64,000 bases of DNA from Lacticaseibacillus baoqingensis (GCF_003946165.1 NZ_RHOI01000009.1:46688-110687), one strand, 5' to 3'; counted from the stretch's first letter, positions 53,308 to 62,676 are shown. Notes: a model not told the origin generated them from the sequence alone. Program-made: numbers and translations.

Positions 53308-54075
53308 GTGAAACTCATTTCTTGGAACGTTAACGGCTTGCGAGCCGTGTTAAAAAAAGACTTCGATGCGACCTTCAAAACCCTCGACGCAGATTGGTTT
53401 TGTTTGCAAGAAACCAAAATGCAAGCCGGCCAGGCCACAGTCGATACGCCAGGGTATTATCAATACTTCAACTATGCTCAGCGCAAAGGTTATTCTGGGA
53501 CGGCCATTTTCACTAAACATCAGCCTGAGCAGGTGACTTATGGGATCGGCATCCCTGAATTTGACGATGAAGGCCGCGTGATCACGCTTGAGTACCCACG
53601 GTTTTTCTTGATCACTGTGTACACCCCTAATTCCGGCAGTGAGCTTAAGCGGCTGGACTATCGGCAGCGCTTTGATCAAGCGTTTCAAGCTTATACCACT
53701 GAATTAGCCGCCCAAAAGCCGGTGGTTTATTGCGGCGACCTCAACGTCGCGCATCAGCCGATCGACTTGAAAAACCCCACGTCTAATCATCACAATGCCG
53801 GCTTTACCGATGAAGAGCGCCAAGACTTTACCCGGCAGCTGGATGCAGGCTTTGTCGACACGTTCCGCCATTTTTATCCGGATCAAACCGACATTTATTC
53901 TTGGTGGAGTTATCGCTTTGGGGCACGCAGCCGCAACGCCGGTTGGCGGATCGATTATTTTGTGGCGTCAAATAATTTCATTGATGTCATCGAAGATGCT
54001 AAGATCCACACCGAGATCACCGGCAGCGACCATTGTCCTGTGGAACTGGTCACCAAAGATTTAATAGGAGATTAA
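53308..54075 (+). CDS. exoA: Exodeoxyribonuclease III / AP endonuclease
   Basis: A 255-residue EEP-fold nuclease. ISWNVNGLRA (Asn), LQETK (catalytic Glu), VYTPNSG, CGDLNVAH (Asp-x-Asn), SWWSYR and GSDHCPVEL (Asp-His) are all present. It cuts at abasic sites and removes 3' blocking groups in base-excision repair. The GTG start follows GGAGTGATCAAT; no ATG in frame fits. It is followed directly by the exonuclease gene (1-base gap). Confidence 0.95.
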   Translation: MKLISWNVNGLRAVLKKDFDATFKTLDADWFCLQETKMQAGQATVDTPGYYQYFNYAQRKGYSGTAIFTKHQPEQVTYGIGIPEFDDEGRVITLEYPRFFLITVYTPNSGSELKRLDYRQRFDQAFQAYTTELAAQKPVVYCGDLNVAHQPIDLKNPTSNHHNAGFTDEERQDFTRQLDAGFVDTFRHFYPDQTDIYSWWSYRFGARSRNAGWRIDYFVASNNFIDVIEDAKIHTEITGSDHCPVELVTKDLIGD

Positions 54076-54076
54076 C

Positions 54077-54610
54077 ATGGATTTTATTGCGATGGATTAT
54101 GAAACCGCCAATGCCAAACGGGCCTCAGCTTGTTCGATCGCGCTGGTCGTGGTTGAAAACAGCCGCATTGTCGACAGTTTCTATTCGTTGATCGACCCGG
54201 AAGTAGAATTTGCCCGCCGCAACATTCAAGTCCACGGCATCACCCCGCAAATGGTCCAAGGCGCCCCGAAGTTTCCTGATATCTGGCCGCATATTCAGCA
54301 CTTTTTCACTGAAAACCGGATCGTTTGTGCGCACAATGCGACTTTTGACGTTTCCGTGCTGCGCCGCAGCCTGGAACGCTACGGCTTGTTGGCACCGCAT
54401 TATCAAGTGATCGATACGTTGAAAACTTCGCGGGCATTGATGCCGGGACTGGCCAATTATCAACTCAATACCGTCAGTGCCGCCATGCAGATCCCGCTGG
54501 AGCATCACCATAATGCCTTAGAAGACAGCTATGCATGTGCTCGGATCTTGCTGGGTCAAGCGCAACGCTTTGGCGTTGACCGCTTGAATGCTTGGCTCAA
54601 AGCGGCATAA
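54077..54610 (+). CDS. DEDD 3'-5' exonuclease, DnaQ/epsilon-like
   Basis: A 177-residue exonuclease domain protein. ExoI motif is MDYETAN (Asp-x-Glu), ExoII CAHNATFDVSVL, ExoIII HHNALEDSYAC with His-x4-Asp, so it belongs to the DEDDh group. It is an isolated domain as in YprB- or DnaQ-like repair nucleases, not fused to PolC. It probably acts in DNA repair or RNA processing. It shares a transcript with exoA and ends in a strong terminator. Confidence 0.88.
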   Translation: MDFIAMDYETANAKRASACSIALVVVENSRIVDSFYSLIDPEVEFARRNIQVHGITPQMVQGAPKFPDIWPHIQHFFTENRIVCAHNATFDVSVLRRSLERYGLLAPHYQVIDTLKTSRALMPGLANYQLNTVSAAMQIPLEHHHNALEDSYACARILLGQAQRFGVDRLNAWLKAA

Positions 54611-54623
54611 AGTCCCAGTCACC

Positions 54624-54657
54624 CATGCGCTGATCGTGCCGATCAGCGCATTTTTTT
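54624..54657 (+). terminator. Terminator
   Basis: 11-bp stem ATGCGCTGATC / GATCAGCGCAT, 5-base loop and seven T residues, past the exonuclease gene. Confidence 0.93.
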
Positions 54658-54733
54658 GGCCTGCCCACAAGCGGCAAGTGCGCCAGCTCGTGGTACAATG
54701 GTGGCTAGCGCTTATAGAAAGAAGCTGAAATTA

Positions 54734-55897
54734 GTGCCTACCACAAAAAAATTGTTCAACAAAGACACCCTCTTGATCCTGCTCGGGAGTTTTTGCTACA
54801 TGTCCAGCACCATGCTGATCAACCCCTTGATCGTGGGCTTTGCCCATAGCATCGGCGCCAGTGCGATGCTTGCCGGCAGTATTGCCGCCATCATGAACCT
54901 GACCTCACTGGTTTTTCGCCCGTTTGCAGGACAGCTGACCGACCGGGTTTCAAAGTTTCGCCTGGCACTAAGCGGCGGGTGCCTTTTGTTGATCGCCGGG
55001 TTGGGCTACGCCTTTGCCGCCAATGTCTGGCTGATCGCCTTGATCCGCATCGTGCATGGCTTAGGGTTTGCCTTATGTTCGGTTTGTATGTCGACTTGGC
55101 TTTCAGGACTATTGCCGCGAGACCGCATCGGCACCGGGATGGGCTTTTTTGGCATGATGAATGCATTAGGCATGGCAGTCGCCCCGGCGTTAGGCATTTG
55201 GATGTATCAGACTTTCAGCTACCGCTGGGCCTTTTTATGTGCCGCCGCATTTAGCGCCATCTTAGTCGTGGTGATCCAATTCATTGCCGACCATGGCCAG
55301 CCCAAACGCCGATCAGCGCCGGCAAACCCCGAAAAAAAATTGCGTTTGGTGCAGCCGCAAGTGGTTCCTGTGGCATTGATCGTCATGCTGTTGTCGATCC
55401 CTTATTTCACCACGCAATCTTACTTAGTGGAATATGTGGCGGCCCGGCATTTGCACGTGGCCGTTGGCAGCTTCTTTTTGATTTACGCCTTGATCTTATT
55501 GGGCTTGCGCGTGGCTTTGAAGGATTACTTCGATCGGCTGCCTTTTCGCCTGTTTCTTTTGGCAGGGGTGATCAGCAGCCTCGTTGGGATGCTGGGGCTG
55601 ACTTTGATGACGAATAATTGGTGGTTGCTGCTGGCTGCAGCCGGTTTGGCTGGCGGCTATGGGGTGATGTATTCGGTTTGCCAAGCAACGGCTTTGATCG
55701 TTGCCCCGTTGAATGAACAAGGATTAGCCAACAGCACGTTTTACATCGGCATGGATCTGGGAATGGTCTTAGGCCCGCTGATCGGGGGGCTGCTGTATGG
55801 CAGCGTCCCATTCCAATGGTTTTATCCGCTATTGATGCTGACCTTGCCGCTGGTTGCCTTGGTTTATTGGCGGTTTCACCGCGAATTGGCGCGCTAA
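54734..55897 (+). CDS. Major facilitator superfamily transporter
   Basis: A 387-residue membrane protein with about 12 helices, the size of DHA1-type MFS carriers. GQLTDRVSKFRLAL is motif A between helices 2 and 3; GTGMGFFGMMNALGMAVAPALG is the helix-5 motif C region of drug/proton antiporters. Substrate unknown. GTG start after AAAGAAGC; TACAAT with a TGn extension at 54694-54699 is a probable -10 box. The upstream ORF extension has no ribosome site. Confidence 0.85.
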   Translation: MPTTKKLFNKDTLLILLGSFCYMSSTMLINPLIVGFAHSIGASAMLAGSIAAIMNLTSLVFRPFAGQLTDRVSKFRLALSGGCLLLIAGLGYAFAANVWLIALIRIVHGLGFALCSVCMSTWLSGLLPRDRIGTGMGFFGMMNALGMAVAPALGIWMYQTFSYRWAFLCAAAFSAILVVVIQFIADHGQPKRRSAPANPEKKLRLVQPQVVPVALIVMLLSIPYFTTQSYLVEYVAARHLHVAVGSFFLIYALILLGLRVALKDYFDRLPFRLFLLAGVISSLVGMLGLTLMTNNWWLLLAAAGLAGGYGVMYSVCQATALIVAPLNEQGLANSTFYIGMDLGMVLGPLIGGLLYGSVPFQWFYPLLMLTLPLVALVYWRFHRELAR

Positions 55898-55994
55898 GCC
55901 GGCCGCAAAAGTTAGCGAATGCTTAAGAACACGCCGGTGACTCGCCTTGATCAATCGGGGTATGTTATTTTACTGGAATAAGGAGGCGGTTTAA

Positions 55995-56654
55995 ATGCGT
56001 TGGTTATCCCGACTGTTAGGTTTGGGGATCATTATCATGGGACTTTGGACCTGGCGCGACACGATTTTGCCGCAACTGCCTACCCCCGCGACGCCAACGA
56101 CGACCTCAGCCAGTCAATCAAGTACGTCTTCGTCTAGTGCTGCCAGCGCTTCCAATACCCCGGCCACGCCCACGGAAAGCATCGTCTCAGGAATGCCATT
56201 AGCTAACACTTATGCTTATCACTTTGACAATGGCGTTCCCGCCCGCGAGCAAGCACTGTTTAAACAAGCCGTCGCCGCTTATAACCACACCGGGATCGTC
56301 ACCCTCACGGCTGGTGCCGGCGGTGCGACGCAAAACATGGTGACATTTGGCGTGTACCACAAGCAAATGGCAACGAATAATGGCACCTTTGAACTTGGTC
56401 ATGGCGGCCCGCAGATCATCCGCCGCTATGGCTTGACCACCACGACGGTGAATCACGGCAGTGCCCAGCTCAATTTGACTTATGCTTCTGAACTGTCGTT
56501 ATCAGTTGCGATGCATGAACTTGGCCATGCCTTGGGCCTTGATCACAGCACGGCGGTGACTTCGGTGATGTATCCCGTCGATCAAGGCGTCACGACCCTA
56601 TCGGCAGCTGATTTAGCCGGGTTGCGCGCGATTTATCCTGCCGCGCAGCATTAA
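55995..56654 (+). CDS. Matrixin-family (M10) zinc metalloprotease, secreted or anchored
   Basis: A 219-residue protein. An N-terminal hydrophobic segment (about 7-22) is followed by a Ser/Thr/Pro/Ala-rich linker (about 28-60) and a metzincin catalytic domain. HELGHALGLDH (H174, E175, H178, H184) is the zinc site and SVMYP (M192) the Met-turn. No pro-peptide Cys switch is visible. Related matrixin-like proteases occur in many lactobacilli; substrates are unknown. AGGAGGCGGTTTAA precedes the ATG. Confidence 0.88.
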   Translation: MRWLSRLLGLGIIIMGLWTWRDTILPQLPTPATPTTTSASQSSTSSSSAASASNTPATPTESIVSGMPLANTYAYHFDNGVPAREQALFKQAVAAYNHTGIVTLTAGAGGATQNMVTFGVYHKQMATNNGTFELGHGGPQIIRRYGLTTTTVNHGSAQLNLTYASELSLSVAMHELGHALGLDHSTAVTSVMYPVDQGVTTLSAADLAGLRAIYPAAQH

Positions 56655-56678
56655 CTAGTGCGCCACTAACGTTTCGTC

Positions 56679-56722
56679 AAAAGCACTAAGGCGCAGACTC
56701 AAGTCTGCGCCTTAGTGCTTTT
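56679..56722. terminator. Bidirectional terminator
   Basis: Perfect 21-bp inverted repeat AAAAGCACTAAGGCGCAGAC(T) and its complement with a 2-base loop, between the matrixin and tsaE genes. Confidence 0.92.
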
Positions 56723-56731
56723 GCTTGCTGC

Positions 56732-57229
56732 TTATGCTTGTAGCGCGGCTGCTAAGGCTTGCGCCCGCTTGCCTTGACCAGACACTTTAAGATGCCGCAA
56801 GTCGTCATCGTTGTCGTCTTTTTCGATTTGGATCAACACATAATCTGCTGGCAAACAGACGCCTAAAAATTCCGGCCACTCGACCACGCAAACGCCGTCA
56901 CCTTCAAAATACTCTTCCAAGCCTAAGTCTTCTGCGCCGCCATTTTCCAGCCGATAAATATCCATATGGTAAAGCGGCAAGCGGCCATCGGTATATTCGC
57001 GCACGATCGTAAACGTTGGCGATTTGATCGGCCCGGCAATGCCTAATCCCGCCGCTAACCCCTTCGTCAAGCTCGTCTTGCCGGCGCCTAGATCACCGTC
57101 TAATAACAAGACATCTCCGGCTTGCAACTTCGGCGCAACGGTGGCTTTGGCCCATTGCTGCAATGCCTCTTCACTTGCAAAATCCATGCTATCATTTGGC
57201 AGGACCCTTTTTTCAAGGGGATATCCCAT
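56732..57229 (-). CDS. tsaE: tRNA threonylcarbamoyladenosine biosynthesis ATPase TsaE
   Basis: A 165-residue P-loop protein. Walker A is LDGDLGAGKTSLTKGLA; SPTFTIVREY and YHMDIYRLE are the switch motifs, and VVEWPEFLG the Walker B-like end. TsaE works with TsaB and TsaD to make t6A37 in tRNA. The ATG at 57229 has AGG 5 bases upstream; an in-frame ATG at 57187 would give a length nearer the family norm (about 150). It lies downstream of pta, from which a palindromic terminator separates it. Confidence 0.92.
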   Translation of the reverse strand: MGYPLEKRVLPNDSMDFASEEALQQWAKATVAPKLQAGDVLLLDGDLGAGKTSLTKGLAAGLGIAGPIKSPTFTIVREYTDGRLPLYHMDIYRLENGGAEDLGLEEYFEGDGVCVVEWPEFLGVCLPADYVLIQIEKDDNDDDLRHLKVSGQGKRAQALAAALQA

Positions 57230-57283
57230 CTAGACCTGCCGCTCCTCATTGCTGATTTGACTTGATTATCGCATCCAAGCACA

Positions 57284-57309
57284 CAAAAAGCCACTGCATG
57301 CAGTGGCTT
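57284..57309 (-). terminator. Terminator between pta and tsaE
   Basis: Palindrome AAGCCACTG-CATG-CAGTGGCTT followed by T residues on the minus strand, 17 bases past the pta stop. tsaE may need readthrough or a promoter in the 57230-57283 gap. Confidence 0.8.
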
Positions 57310-57325
57310 GCTTGTTGTGCCGCAA

Positions 57326-58297
57326 TTATAGCGCTTGAGCTGCCGTAATGATGGCCAGCTTGTAGACGTCTTCTTCGTTGCAGCCGCGAGATAAATCAGC
57401 GACTGGCGCATTCAAGCCTTGCAAGATCGGGCCGATGGCTTCAAACCCGCCGAAGCGTTGCGCGATTTTGTAGCCAATATTGCCGGCTTGCAGATCTGGG
57501 AAGATGAAGACATTCGCTTGCCCGGCTACCTGAGAATCTGGTGCCTTGAGCTTGGCGACAGTTGGGACAAAAGCCGCATCAAATTGTAATTCGCCATCTA
57601 ATGCGAGCTCAGGCTTCAAGTCATGGGCGATCTTCGTTGCTTCAACCACTTTGTCGACTTGCGGGGCCTTGGCAGAACCCTTGGTGGAAAAGCTTAACAT
57701 GGCCACTTTAGGGTCGATATCAAACAGCTTCGCCGTACGCGCAGATTCTACCGCGATTTCAGCTAATTCTTGGGCGTTAGGATCAATGTTGATGGCGTTG
57801 TCAGCGAACAGATACCGTTCGTCGCGGCCGCGCTGCATAATAAACGCACCAGAGATCCGAGTCGCATCCGGCCGGGTCTTGACGATTTGTAAAGCCGGGC
57901 GCACGGTGTCAGCCGTTGAATGCACCGCACCGGAAACCATGCCGTCTGCTTTGCCCATGTAAACCAGCATCGTCCCGAAGTAATTCGGGTCTTTGACCAT
58001 TTCGTCTGCTTGTTCCGGGGTGGCCTTGCCCTTACGGCGTTCGACGAAGGCTTTTGCCATTTCATCGTGGAACGCATCCGTCTTTGGGTCGCGGACGGTA
58101 ACTTTAGTGATGTCGAAGCCTTTTTCAGCCGCGACTTTAGCGATCTCAGTCGCATCCCCCAGCAATAACGGCTTGATCTCGCCGTCAGCTGCCAGGCGTA
58201 CAGCAGCCCCGATGATCCGAGGATCTGTACCTTCTGGGAAAACGATGCGCAAACCTTTACCAGCGATCTTGTTGCTCAAACTCTCAAATAAATCCAC
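57326..58297 (-). CDS. pta: Phosphate acetyltransferase
   Basis: A 323-residue enzyme that interconverts acetyl-CoA plus phosphate and acetyl phosphate plus CoA in fermentation. The PTA_PTB fold is clear: IVFPEGTDPRIIGAA, GMVSGAVHSTADTVRPALQ and FPDLQAGNIGYKIAQRFGG and GPILQGLNAPVADLSRGC are conserved Pta motifs. Full length for the short, class I Pta. GGAGGGACACT precedes the ATG. Its neighbour ung is on the same strand, 62 bases away. Confidence 0.97.
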   Translation of the reverse strand: MDLFESLSNKIAGKGLRIVFPEGTDPRIIGAAVRLAADGEIKPLLLGDATEIAKVAAEKGFDITKVTVRDPKTDAFHDEMAKAFVERRKGKATPEQADEMVKDPNYFGTMLVYMGKADGMVSGAVHSTADTVRPALQIVKTRPDATRISGAFIMQRGRDERYLFADNAINIDPNAQELAEIAVESARTAKLFDIDPKVAMLSFSTKGSAKAPQVDKVVEATKIAHDLKPELALDGELQFDAAFVPTVAKLKAPDSQVAGQANVFIFPDLQAGNIGYKIAQRFGGFEAIGPILQGLNAPVADLSRGCNEEDVYKLAIITAAQAL

Positions 58298-58359
58298 GAT
58301 AGTGTCCCTCCATAAAAGCGTTTTACTGTGTTAATGATAGCCCTTTTATGCCGGTTTGA

Positions 58360-59043
58360 CTAGTCCTTAAGTGTACTAGGAAGTTGCCAATTTATCGGTG
58401 ATTCGCCCATCGCCCTTAGAGCCGCGTTGGTTTTTGAAAACGGTTTACTGCCAAAAAAACCTCGATAAGCACTCAGCGGACTCGGATGCGGGGACTGGAT
58501 GATGACATTTTTTTGGGTATCGATCACCCGCGCTTTGGCCCGCGCCGCCGCACCCCACAAAATAAACACCACCTGCCCGCGCGCAGACAAAGCGGCGATC
58601 GCGGCATCCGTCAATTGCTCCCAGCCGTGATTTTGGTGTGAATATGCCTGTCCAGCGCGCACGGTCAAAACGGCGTTGAGCAATAAGACGCCTTGTTGCG
58701 CCCAAGCTTTCAAATACCCATGCGTCACTGGCAAACAGCCGACATCGGCTTGCAGTTCCTTGTAGATATTTTGCAAAGATGGCGGCAAAGGCACCCCTGG
58801 GGCGACGGCAAAACTGGCCCCAACGGCTTGATTCGGCCCATGATACGGATCTTGGCCTAAGATCACGACTTTGGTTTTGGCAAAAGGCGTCCACTCAAAG
58901 GCCTGGAAAATATGATGCATTTCCGGATAAATCGTTTGGGTTTGATATTCTTGTTTCAAAAATTGGTGTAATTGGGCGTATTCCGGGCTGGTGAACACCG
59001 GTTCAAGCACCGTTTGCCAATCATTATGGATTATCGTTTTCAT
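58360..59043 (-). CDS. ung: Uracil-DNA glycosylase
   Basis: A 227-residue family-1 [11 protein letters not shown] (Asp65, the water-activating residue), the LLLNAVLTV strand and [17 protein letters not shown] (catalytic His and leucine loop region) are intact. It removes uracil from DNA in base-excision repair. AGGGAGGGACGAGC precedes the ATG. It lies upstream of pta on the same strand; the order ung-pta-tsaE is common in lactobacilli. Confidence 0.97.
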   Translation of the reverse strand: MKTIIHNDWQTVLEPVFTSPEYAQLHQFLKQEYQTQTIYPEMHHIFQAFEWTPFAKTKVVILGQDPYHGPNQAVGASFAVAPGVPLPPSLQNIYKELQADVGCLPVTHGYLKAWAQQGVLLLNAVLTVRAGQAYSHQNHGWEQLTDAAIAALSARGQVVFILWGAAARAKARVIDTQKNVIIQSPHPSPLSAYRGFFGSKPFSKTNAALRAMGESPINWQLPSTLKD

Positions 59044-59151
59044 GCTCGTCCCTCCCTCTTTATTCTACACTGCCCCACCTTTGTGCTCTAGCCCAAACAT
59101 GGTAAACTGTAGGCAGACACGGCAAACACGCACACGCCAAGGAGGCATGAC

Positions 59152-60036
59152 ATGATCAAGTTGATCGCATCAGACATGGACGGGACATTGCTCAATGACA
59201 AAATGCAGATCTCTGATGGCAATGCAGCCGCCATTCGCCGCGCACAACAAGCCGGCATCGAGTTCATGGTGGCCACTGGCCGCGGCTTAAGCGAAGCCCA
59301 GCCGCTGGTGCAAGCACACGGGCTAAAAACCGCCTTTATCACCTTGAATGGGGCGCGGGTATTTGATACCGACGGCCAGTTGACCGTTGATGAACCCTTG
59401 CCTGAAGCGATGGTCGCCTTGACGCTTGAGACCTTACAAGCCCGCGGGCTATATTTTGAATTAGTGACCAACCAAGGCATTTACTCCGACAGCCGCGTCC
59501 GTCGGATCCAAAATGTGGCCGATGTCCTGGTGCGGCTCAACCCTGATACCAGCTACAAAATCGCGGTTGCATTGGCGGCTGCGCGCTTAGAGTTGATGGA
59601 AATCAACTATGTCGATGACTATAACGCGCTGGTCGCCCAAAAAGACGTCGAAGTGATGAAAGTGATCGCCTTTTCGCAGCAAGGCCAAAAAGCCCTCGCA
59701 GAGCCGCAGCAAGTGCTGGCAAAAAGCGGTGAGCTGATCATTACCTCAAGTGCGGTCAATAACATTGAGATCAACTCGCGCAAAGCCCAAAAAGGGTTGG
59801 CCTTAAACGCGTATGCCGCCAAAAAAGGGCTGACCTTAGAAAACTGTATGGCCATCGGGGATAATTTGAATGATGAATCGATGATCACCATGGCCAAATA
59901 CGGGGTTGCCATGGGCAATGCCTTGCCAAAGATCAAAGCCTTGGCGCAATGGACCACGGCGATCAACACCAAAGACGGCGTCGGGATGGCCATCGATAAG
60001 GCGATCGCTTTAAACGCCGCGGAAAAAGCCGAGTGA
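59152..60036 (+). CDS. Cof-type HAD-IIB hydrolase
   Basis: A 294-residue HAD phosphatase of the Cof subfamily. Motif I is SDMDGTLLND, motif II MVATGRGLSEA, motif III the Lys in RKAQKG, and motif IV AIGDNLNDESMI. The C2B cap lies between motifs II and III. Such enzymes dephosphorylate sugar phosphates, flavin or pyridoxal phosphates; substrate unknown. AAGGAGG precedes the ATG. It lies 27 bases before the LURP-one-like gene. Confidence 0.92.
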   Translation: MIKLIASDMDGTLLNDKMQISDGNAAAIRRAQQAGIEFMVATGRGLSEAQPLVQAHGLKTAFITLNGARVFDTDGQLTVDEPLPEAMVALTLETLQARGLYFELVTNQGIYSDSRVRRIQNVADVLVRLNPDTSYKIAVALAAARLELMEINYVDDYNALVAQKDVEVMKVIAFSQQGQKALAEPQQVLAKSGELIITSSAVNNIEINSRKAQKGLALNAYAAKKGLTLENCMAIGDNLNDESMITMAKYGVAMGNALPKIKALAQWTTAINTKDGVGMAIDKAIALNAAEKAE

Positions 60037-60063
60037 TCCGATTCGCTTAAGGAGGTTTCACGG

Positions 60064-60582
60064 GTGCTGTTTTATGTAGATGCACAATCATTAAAAGACA
60101 CCGGGATGAGCGTCGTCAAAGATGGTGACTTTAAGCCCGTGTACATTCTTAACGGCCGCCATGGTCTGGCTAATGACGGATTCAATTTGCACACGATCGG
60201 CGGCCAAGAACTGGGAGAGATCCGGCAAAAAACCGTCGGGATCTTTCCGCGTTATGACCTTTATGTGGCCCGCCAGCGCGTGGGTTCGATCAAAAAAATG
60301 GCTGGCGTGTGGCGTGAATTTATTTTTGTTTCAGACCTCAATTGGATGATCATCGGCAATTTATTGGCGAACCAATACCATATATACCACGGGGTCAAAT
60401 CCATCACGACTATTGCTGAAGCCGGCACAGCTTCCAATACCGTGTTTAAACTTGAAATCGATGACCCGAATAACGTCGCCGCTGGGTTGCTGATCGCCGC
60501 GATCCTCGACCGTTGGCGGCAAGTCCACAACGCCAACCCCTTGGTGCGCCATGACAATGTCGGGATGAGTTTTGGGATGTAA
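60064..60582 (+). CDS. LURP-one-related (Tubby-like) protein
   Basis: A 172-residue soluble protein with a predicted all-beta fold. VYILNGRHGLANDGFNLHTIGGQELGEI and the VGSIKKMAGVWREFIF region suggest the LURP-one/YxjI Tubby-like family, which is scattered in Gram-positives and poorly understood. GTG start 8 bases after AAGGAGG. Co-transcribed with the HAD gene upstream. Function unknown; family call is moderate. Confidence 0.5.
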   Translation: MLFYVDAQSLKDTGMSVVKDGDFKPVYILNGRHGLANDGFNLHTIGGQELGEIRQKTVGIFPRYDLYVARQRVGSIKKMAGVWREFIFVSDLNWMIIGNLLANQYHIYHGVKSITTIAEAGTASNTVFKLEIDDPNNVAAGLLIAAILDRWRQVHNANPLVRHDNVGMSFGM

Positions 60583-60587
60583 CCATC

Positions 60588-60627
60588 AAAAAGGTGTCGC
60601 TGACGGGTTTGTCAGCGGCACCTTTTT
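60588..60627. terminator. Bidirectional terminator
   Basis: AAAAAGGTG-CGCTGAC and complement with one mismatch and a 5-base loop, between convergent genes at 60582 and 60635. Confidence 0.9.
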
Positions 60628-60634
60628 GACTGGC

Positions 60635-61198
60635 TTATAGCGCTTTGAGCATGTGATTATAACGGTGACTGCCGATCATCAACTCGCCATGCTTTTGATA
60701 ACCGACGCGGCGGTATAGTTTTTCTGCCCGTGGATTCACTTGATCCACATTCAAGCTCAATAAGTGTTCCCCACGTGCTTTCAACAAGGGTTCGACCCCG
60801 GTTAACAACGCGGTGCCGATCCCATGACCGCGCGCTTCATCGGCAACGGCTAAGGTATCGACATACCACTCACCAGAATAGGTTTCCGTATCCGGGAATA
60901 ACGCGGCGTCTTGGGCGATCCCGATTTTCGGCAATAACGGCGCAAAGGCATCGTCGATATGCGCTTCTTGGCCATGCGGATAGCCCACTAAGATGCCATC
61001 TACGCGGCCATTTTGCTCATGGACAAACGTCTGCGCAAACCCATACCGATAATCCTTGAGCAAAAAGGCCTGCTCAAAAACGGGATACAAGGTCGTTTTA
61101 GGTAATTTCATCAGCGCTGGGATCTCCATCTCTTCAAAAACAATGTCGATCAAAGGCACCACTGCCTGCGCATCAGTTGGAACTGCTGGTCGGATCAT
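60635..61198 (-). CDS. GNAT-family N-acetyltransferase
   Basis: A 187-residue acetyltransferase. The acetyl-CoA loop is EARGHGIGTALLTG (motif A, R/Q-x-x-G-x-G/A) preceded by WYVDTLAVADE; NPRAEKLYRRVGYQKHGE is motif B. The substrate is unknown; the domain order and length resemble rimI- or ribosomal-type GNATs in lactobacilli. It is convergent with the LURP-one-like gene and divergent from the MBL gene. Confidence 0.88.
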   Translation of the reverse strand: MIRPAVPTDAQAVVPLIDIVFEEMEIPALMKLPKTTLYPVFEQAFLLKDYRYGFAQTFVHEQNGRVDGILVGYPHGQEAHIDDAFAPLLPKIGIAQDAALFPDTETYSGEWYVDTLAVADEARGHGIGTALLTGVEPLLKARGEHLLSLNVDQVNPRAEKLYRRVGYQKHGELMIGSHRYNHMLKAL

Positions 61199-61373
61199 GA
61201 ACGTGTTATCGCCAGATCAATGGATCAGCCGCGGCGGCGATAACTCCCTCCATTCACCCGCGGCAACTTCTAGTATAGCATCTCTTTAACGATTGTTGAC
61301 CACGATCCTGGCATGATTGTTTACTGATCGCTCGCGTGTTAAGCTAAGCCGTTACCATCAAGGAGGACACACA

Positions 61374-62573
61374 TTGACTAGCGTTAGATTCTTAAACGGT
61401 TTAAATACGCTCGGCGGCAACATTGTCGAAATCGCCACGGCGACCAGCCGGGTGATCACAGATTTTGGCCTCGCCACCACAGCACCTGCTGCTGGCGGCA
61501 GCGCCGCAAACCCGCTTCCAAATTTACCGGAGCTGTTTGCCGATACTGCCGACGCATTTACCGATGAAGCGATCGTCATCACCCATTGGCATCATGGCCA
61601 CATGGACGCTTTGCGCTATTTGCAAAAAGCCGTGCCCATTTACTTATCGCCTGCCAGCATGCGCTTATATGCCGCTTTAGTCGCTTTAGGCCAACAAAAG
61701 CCGCTGGCCAATGTGCATCCCTTGCCGTTAACGATCCCCTTGGCCATCGGCGACTTAAGCGTGACTGGTTTTGCCTCAGATCATGACGAACCTGGGGCCA
61801 TGGCCGTTTTGATCGATGACGGCGACCACGCTTATCTGACTTCTGGCGATGTGCGCTTAAACGACGCGCACCAAACCGCAGTGGCCAAGTGGTGCCAGGC
61901 GGTGAAAAAACGGCATGTCAAAATGCTTTTTCTTGATTGCACCGCTTTTGCCAACGAGATGCCGCCAGCTGGTGCCGCGCCAACGCTTTTGAATGAAGCG
62001 GACTTACAAGCGGCGATAGCAGATTGCTTAGCCGCCAGCTCGCAGTTGGTGGCAGTCGATTGCGACCAGCGCAACTGGCAGCGCTTGGCGGCATTGCAAA
62101 CAACCGCGCATCGCCATCACCGGCAAGTTGCTTGGCCGCCAGCCACCGCGCAGCTGCTGGCGCAAGTCGCGCACATCACGCCGGATGGCCCGATCCGCTT
62201 GGCCCAATTGCGCGCGCAGCCAAACCGGTATGTCGTCGCCACCACCCCAGCCACAGTGGGTGCGCTAGCTGACTTGCCCGTGGACCTTTATTGTCATGTA
62301 ACCACCGAAACGGCTGCCGTTTTCCCGCCGTTATGCGCCAAATTGCAGCCGCTGGTCCGGACTTTTGCAGTCGCCAGTCATGCCACGGCACCGGATGTCA
62401 TCCGCTTGTGCCAAATGGTCGCCCCAGACATTGTCGTGCCTTGGCATTGTTTAGCGCCTGATCGTGCCGCCGCCGCGTTGGATGCGCACACCAAAGCCGC
62501 CGTCTTGCTTCCTGAAAAGGAGCTTTATTATACGGTTGATGCCGAAGAAAACGGCGACGAGCCTGGTATGTGA
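61374..62573 (+). CDS. Divergent RNase J-like metallo-beta-lactamase-fold protein
   Basis: A 399-residue protein. Start is TTG 8 bases after GGAGGACACACA; it begins MTSVRFLNGLNTLGGNIVEI, like the RNase J N-terminus. The metal motif is THWHHGH (residues 70-76): the canonical THxHxDH has lost its Asp, here Gly75. The other ligands look present: SDHDEPGA (His) and TSGDVRLN (Asp). It lacks the long beta-CASP/C-terminal region of RNase J (about 550 residues). It may bind one metal only, or hydrolyse something other than RNA. Residues after about 210 are not recognised. Confidence 0.65.
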   Translation: MTSVRFLNGLNTLGGNIVEIATATSRVITDFGLATTAPAAGGSAANPLPNLPELFADTADAFTDEAIVITHWHHGHMDALRYLQKAVPIYLSPASMRLYAALVALGQQKPLANVHPLPLTIPLAIGDLSVTGFASDHDEPGAMAVLIDDGDHAYLTSGDVRLNDAHQTAVAKWCQAVKKRHVKMLFLDCTAFANEMPPAGAAPTLLNEADLQAAIADCLAASSQLVAVDCDQRNWQRLAALQTTAHRHHRQVAWPPATAQLLAQVAHITPDGPIRLAQLRAQPNRYVVATTPATVGALADLPVDLYCHVTTETAAVFPPLCAKLQPLVRTFAVASHATAPDVIRLCQMVAPDIVVPWHCLAPDRAAAALDAHTKAAVLLPEKELYYTVDAEENGDEPGM

Positions 62574-62611
62574 GCCGATTTTTTACAGAAAAGTCGGCAC
62601 TGATCCGTGCA

Positions 62612-62650
62612 TTTTACTTTCCTTTTCTTAGGAAAAAGGCGTAAAGTAAT
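62612..62650 (+). promoter_or_regulatory. Imperfect inverted repeat in the cfa promoter region
   Basis: TTTTACTTTCCTTTTC and GAAAAAGGCGTAAA flank a short TTAG, giving a hairpin or operator-like inverted repeat about 30-65 bases before cfa. A regulator or stress control may act here, but I could not assign a -10/-35 pair. Confidence 0.35.
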
Positions 62651-62676
62651 AGGGTAATACCCACGAGGAGGCAATC

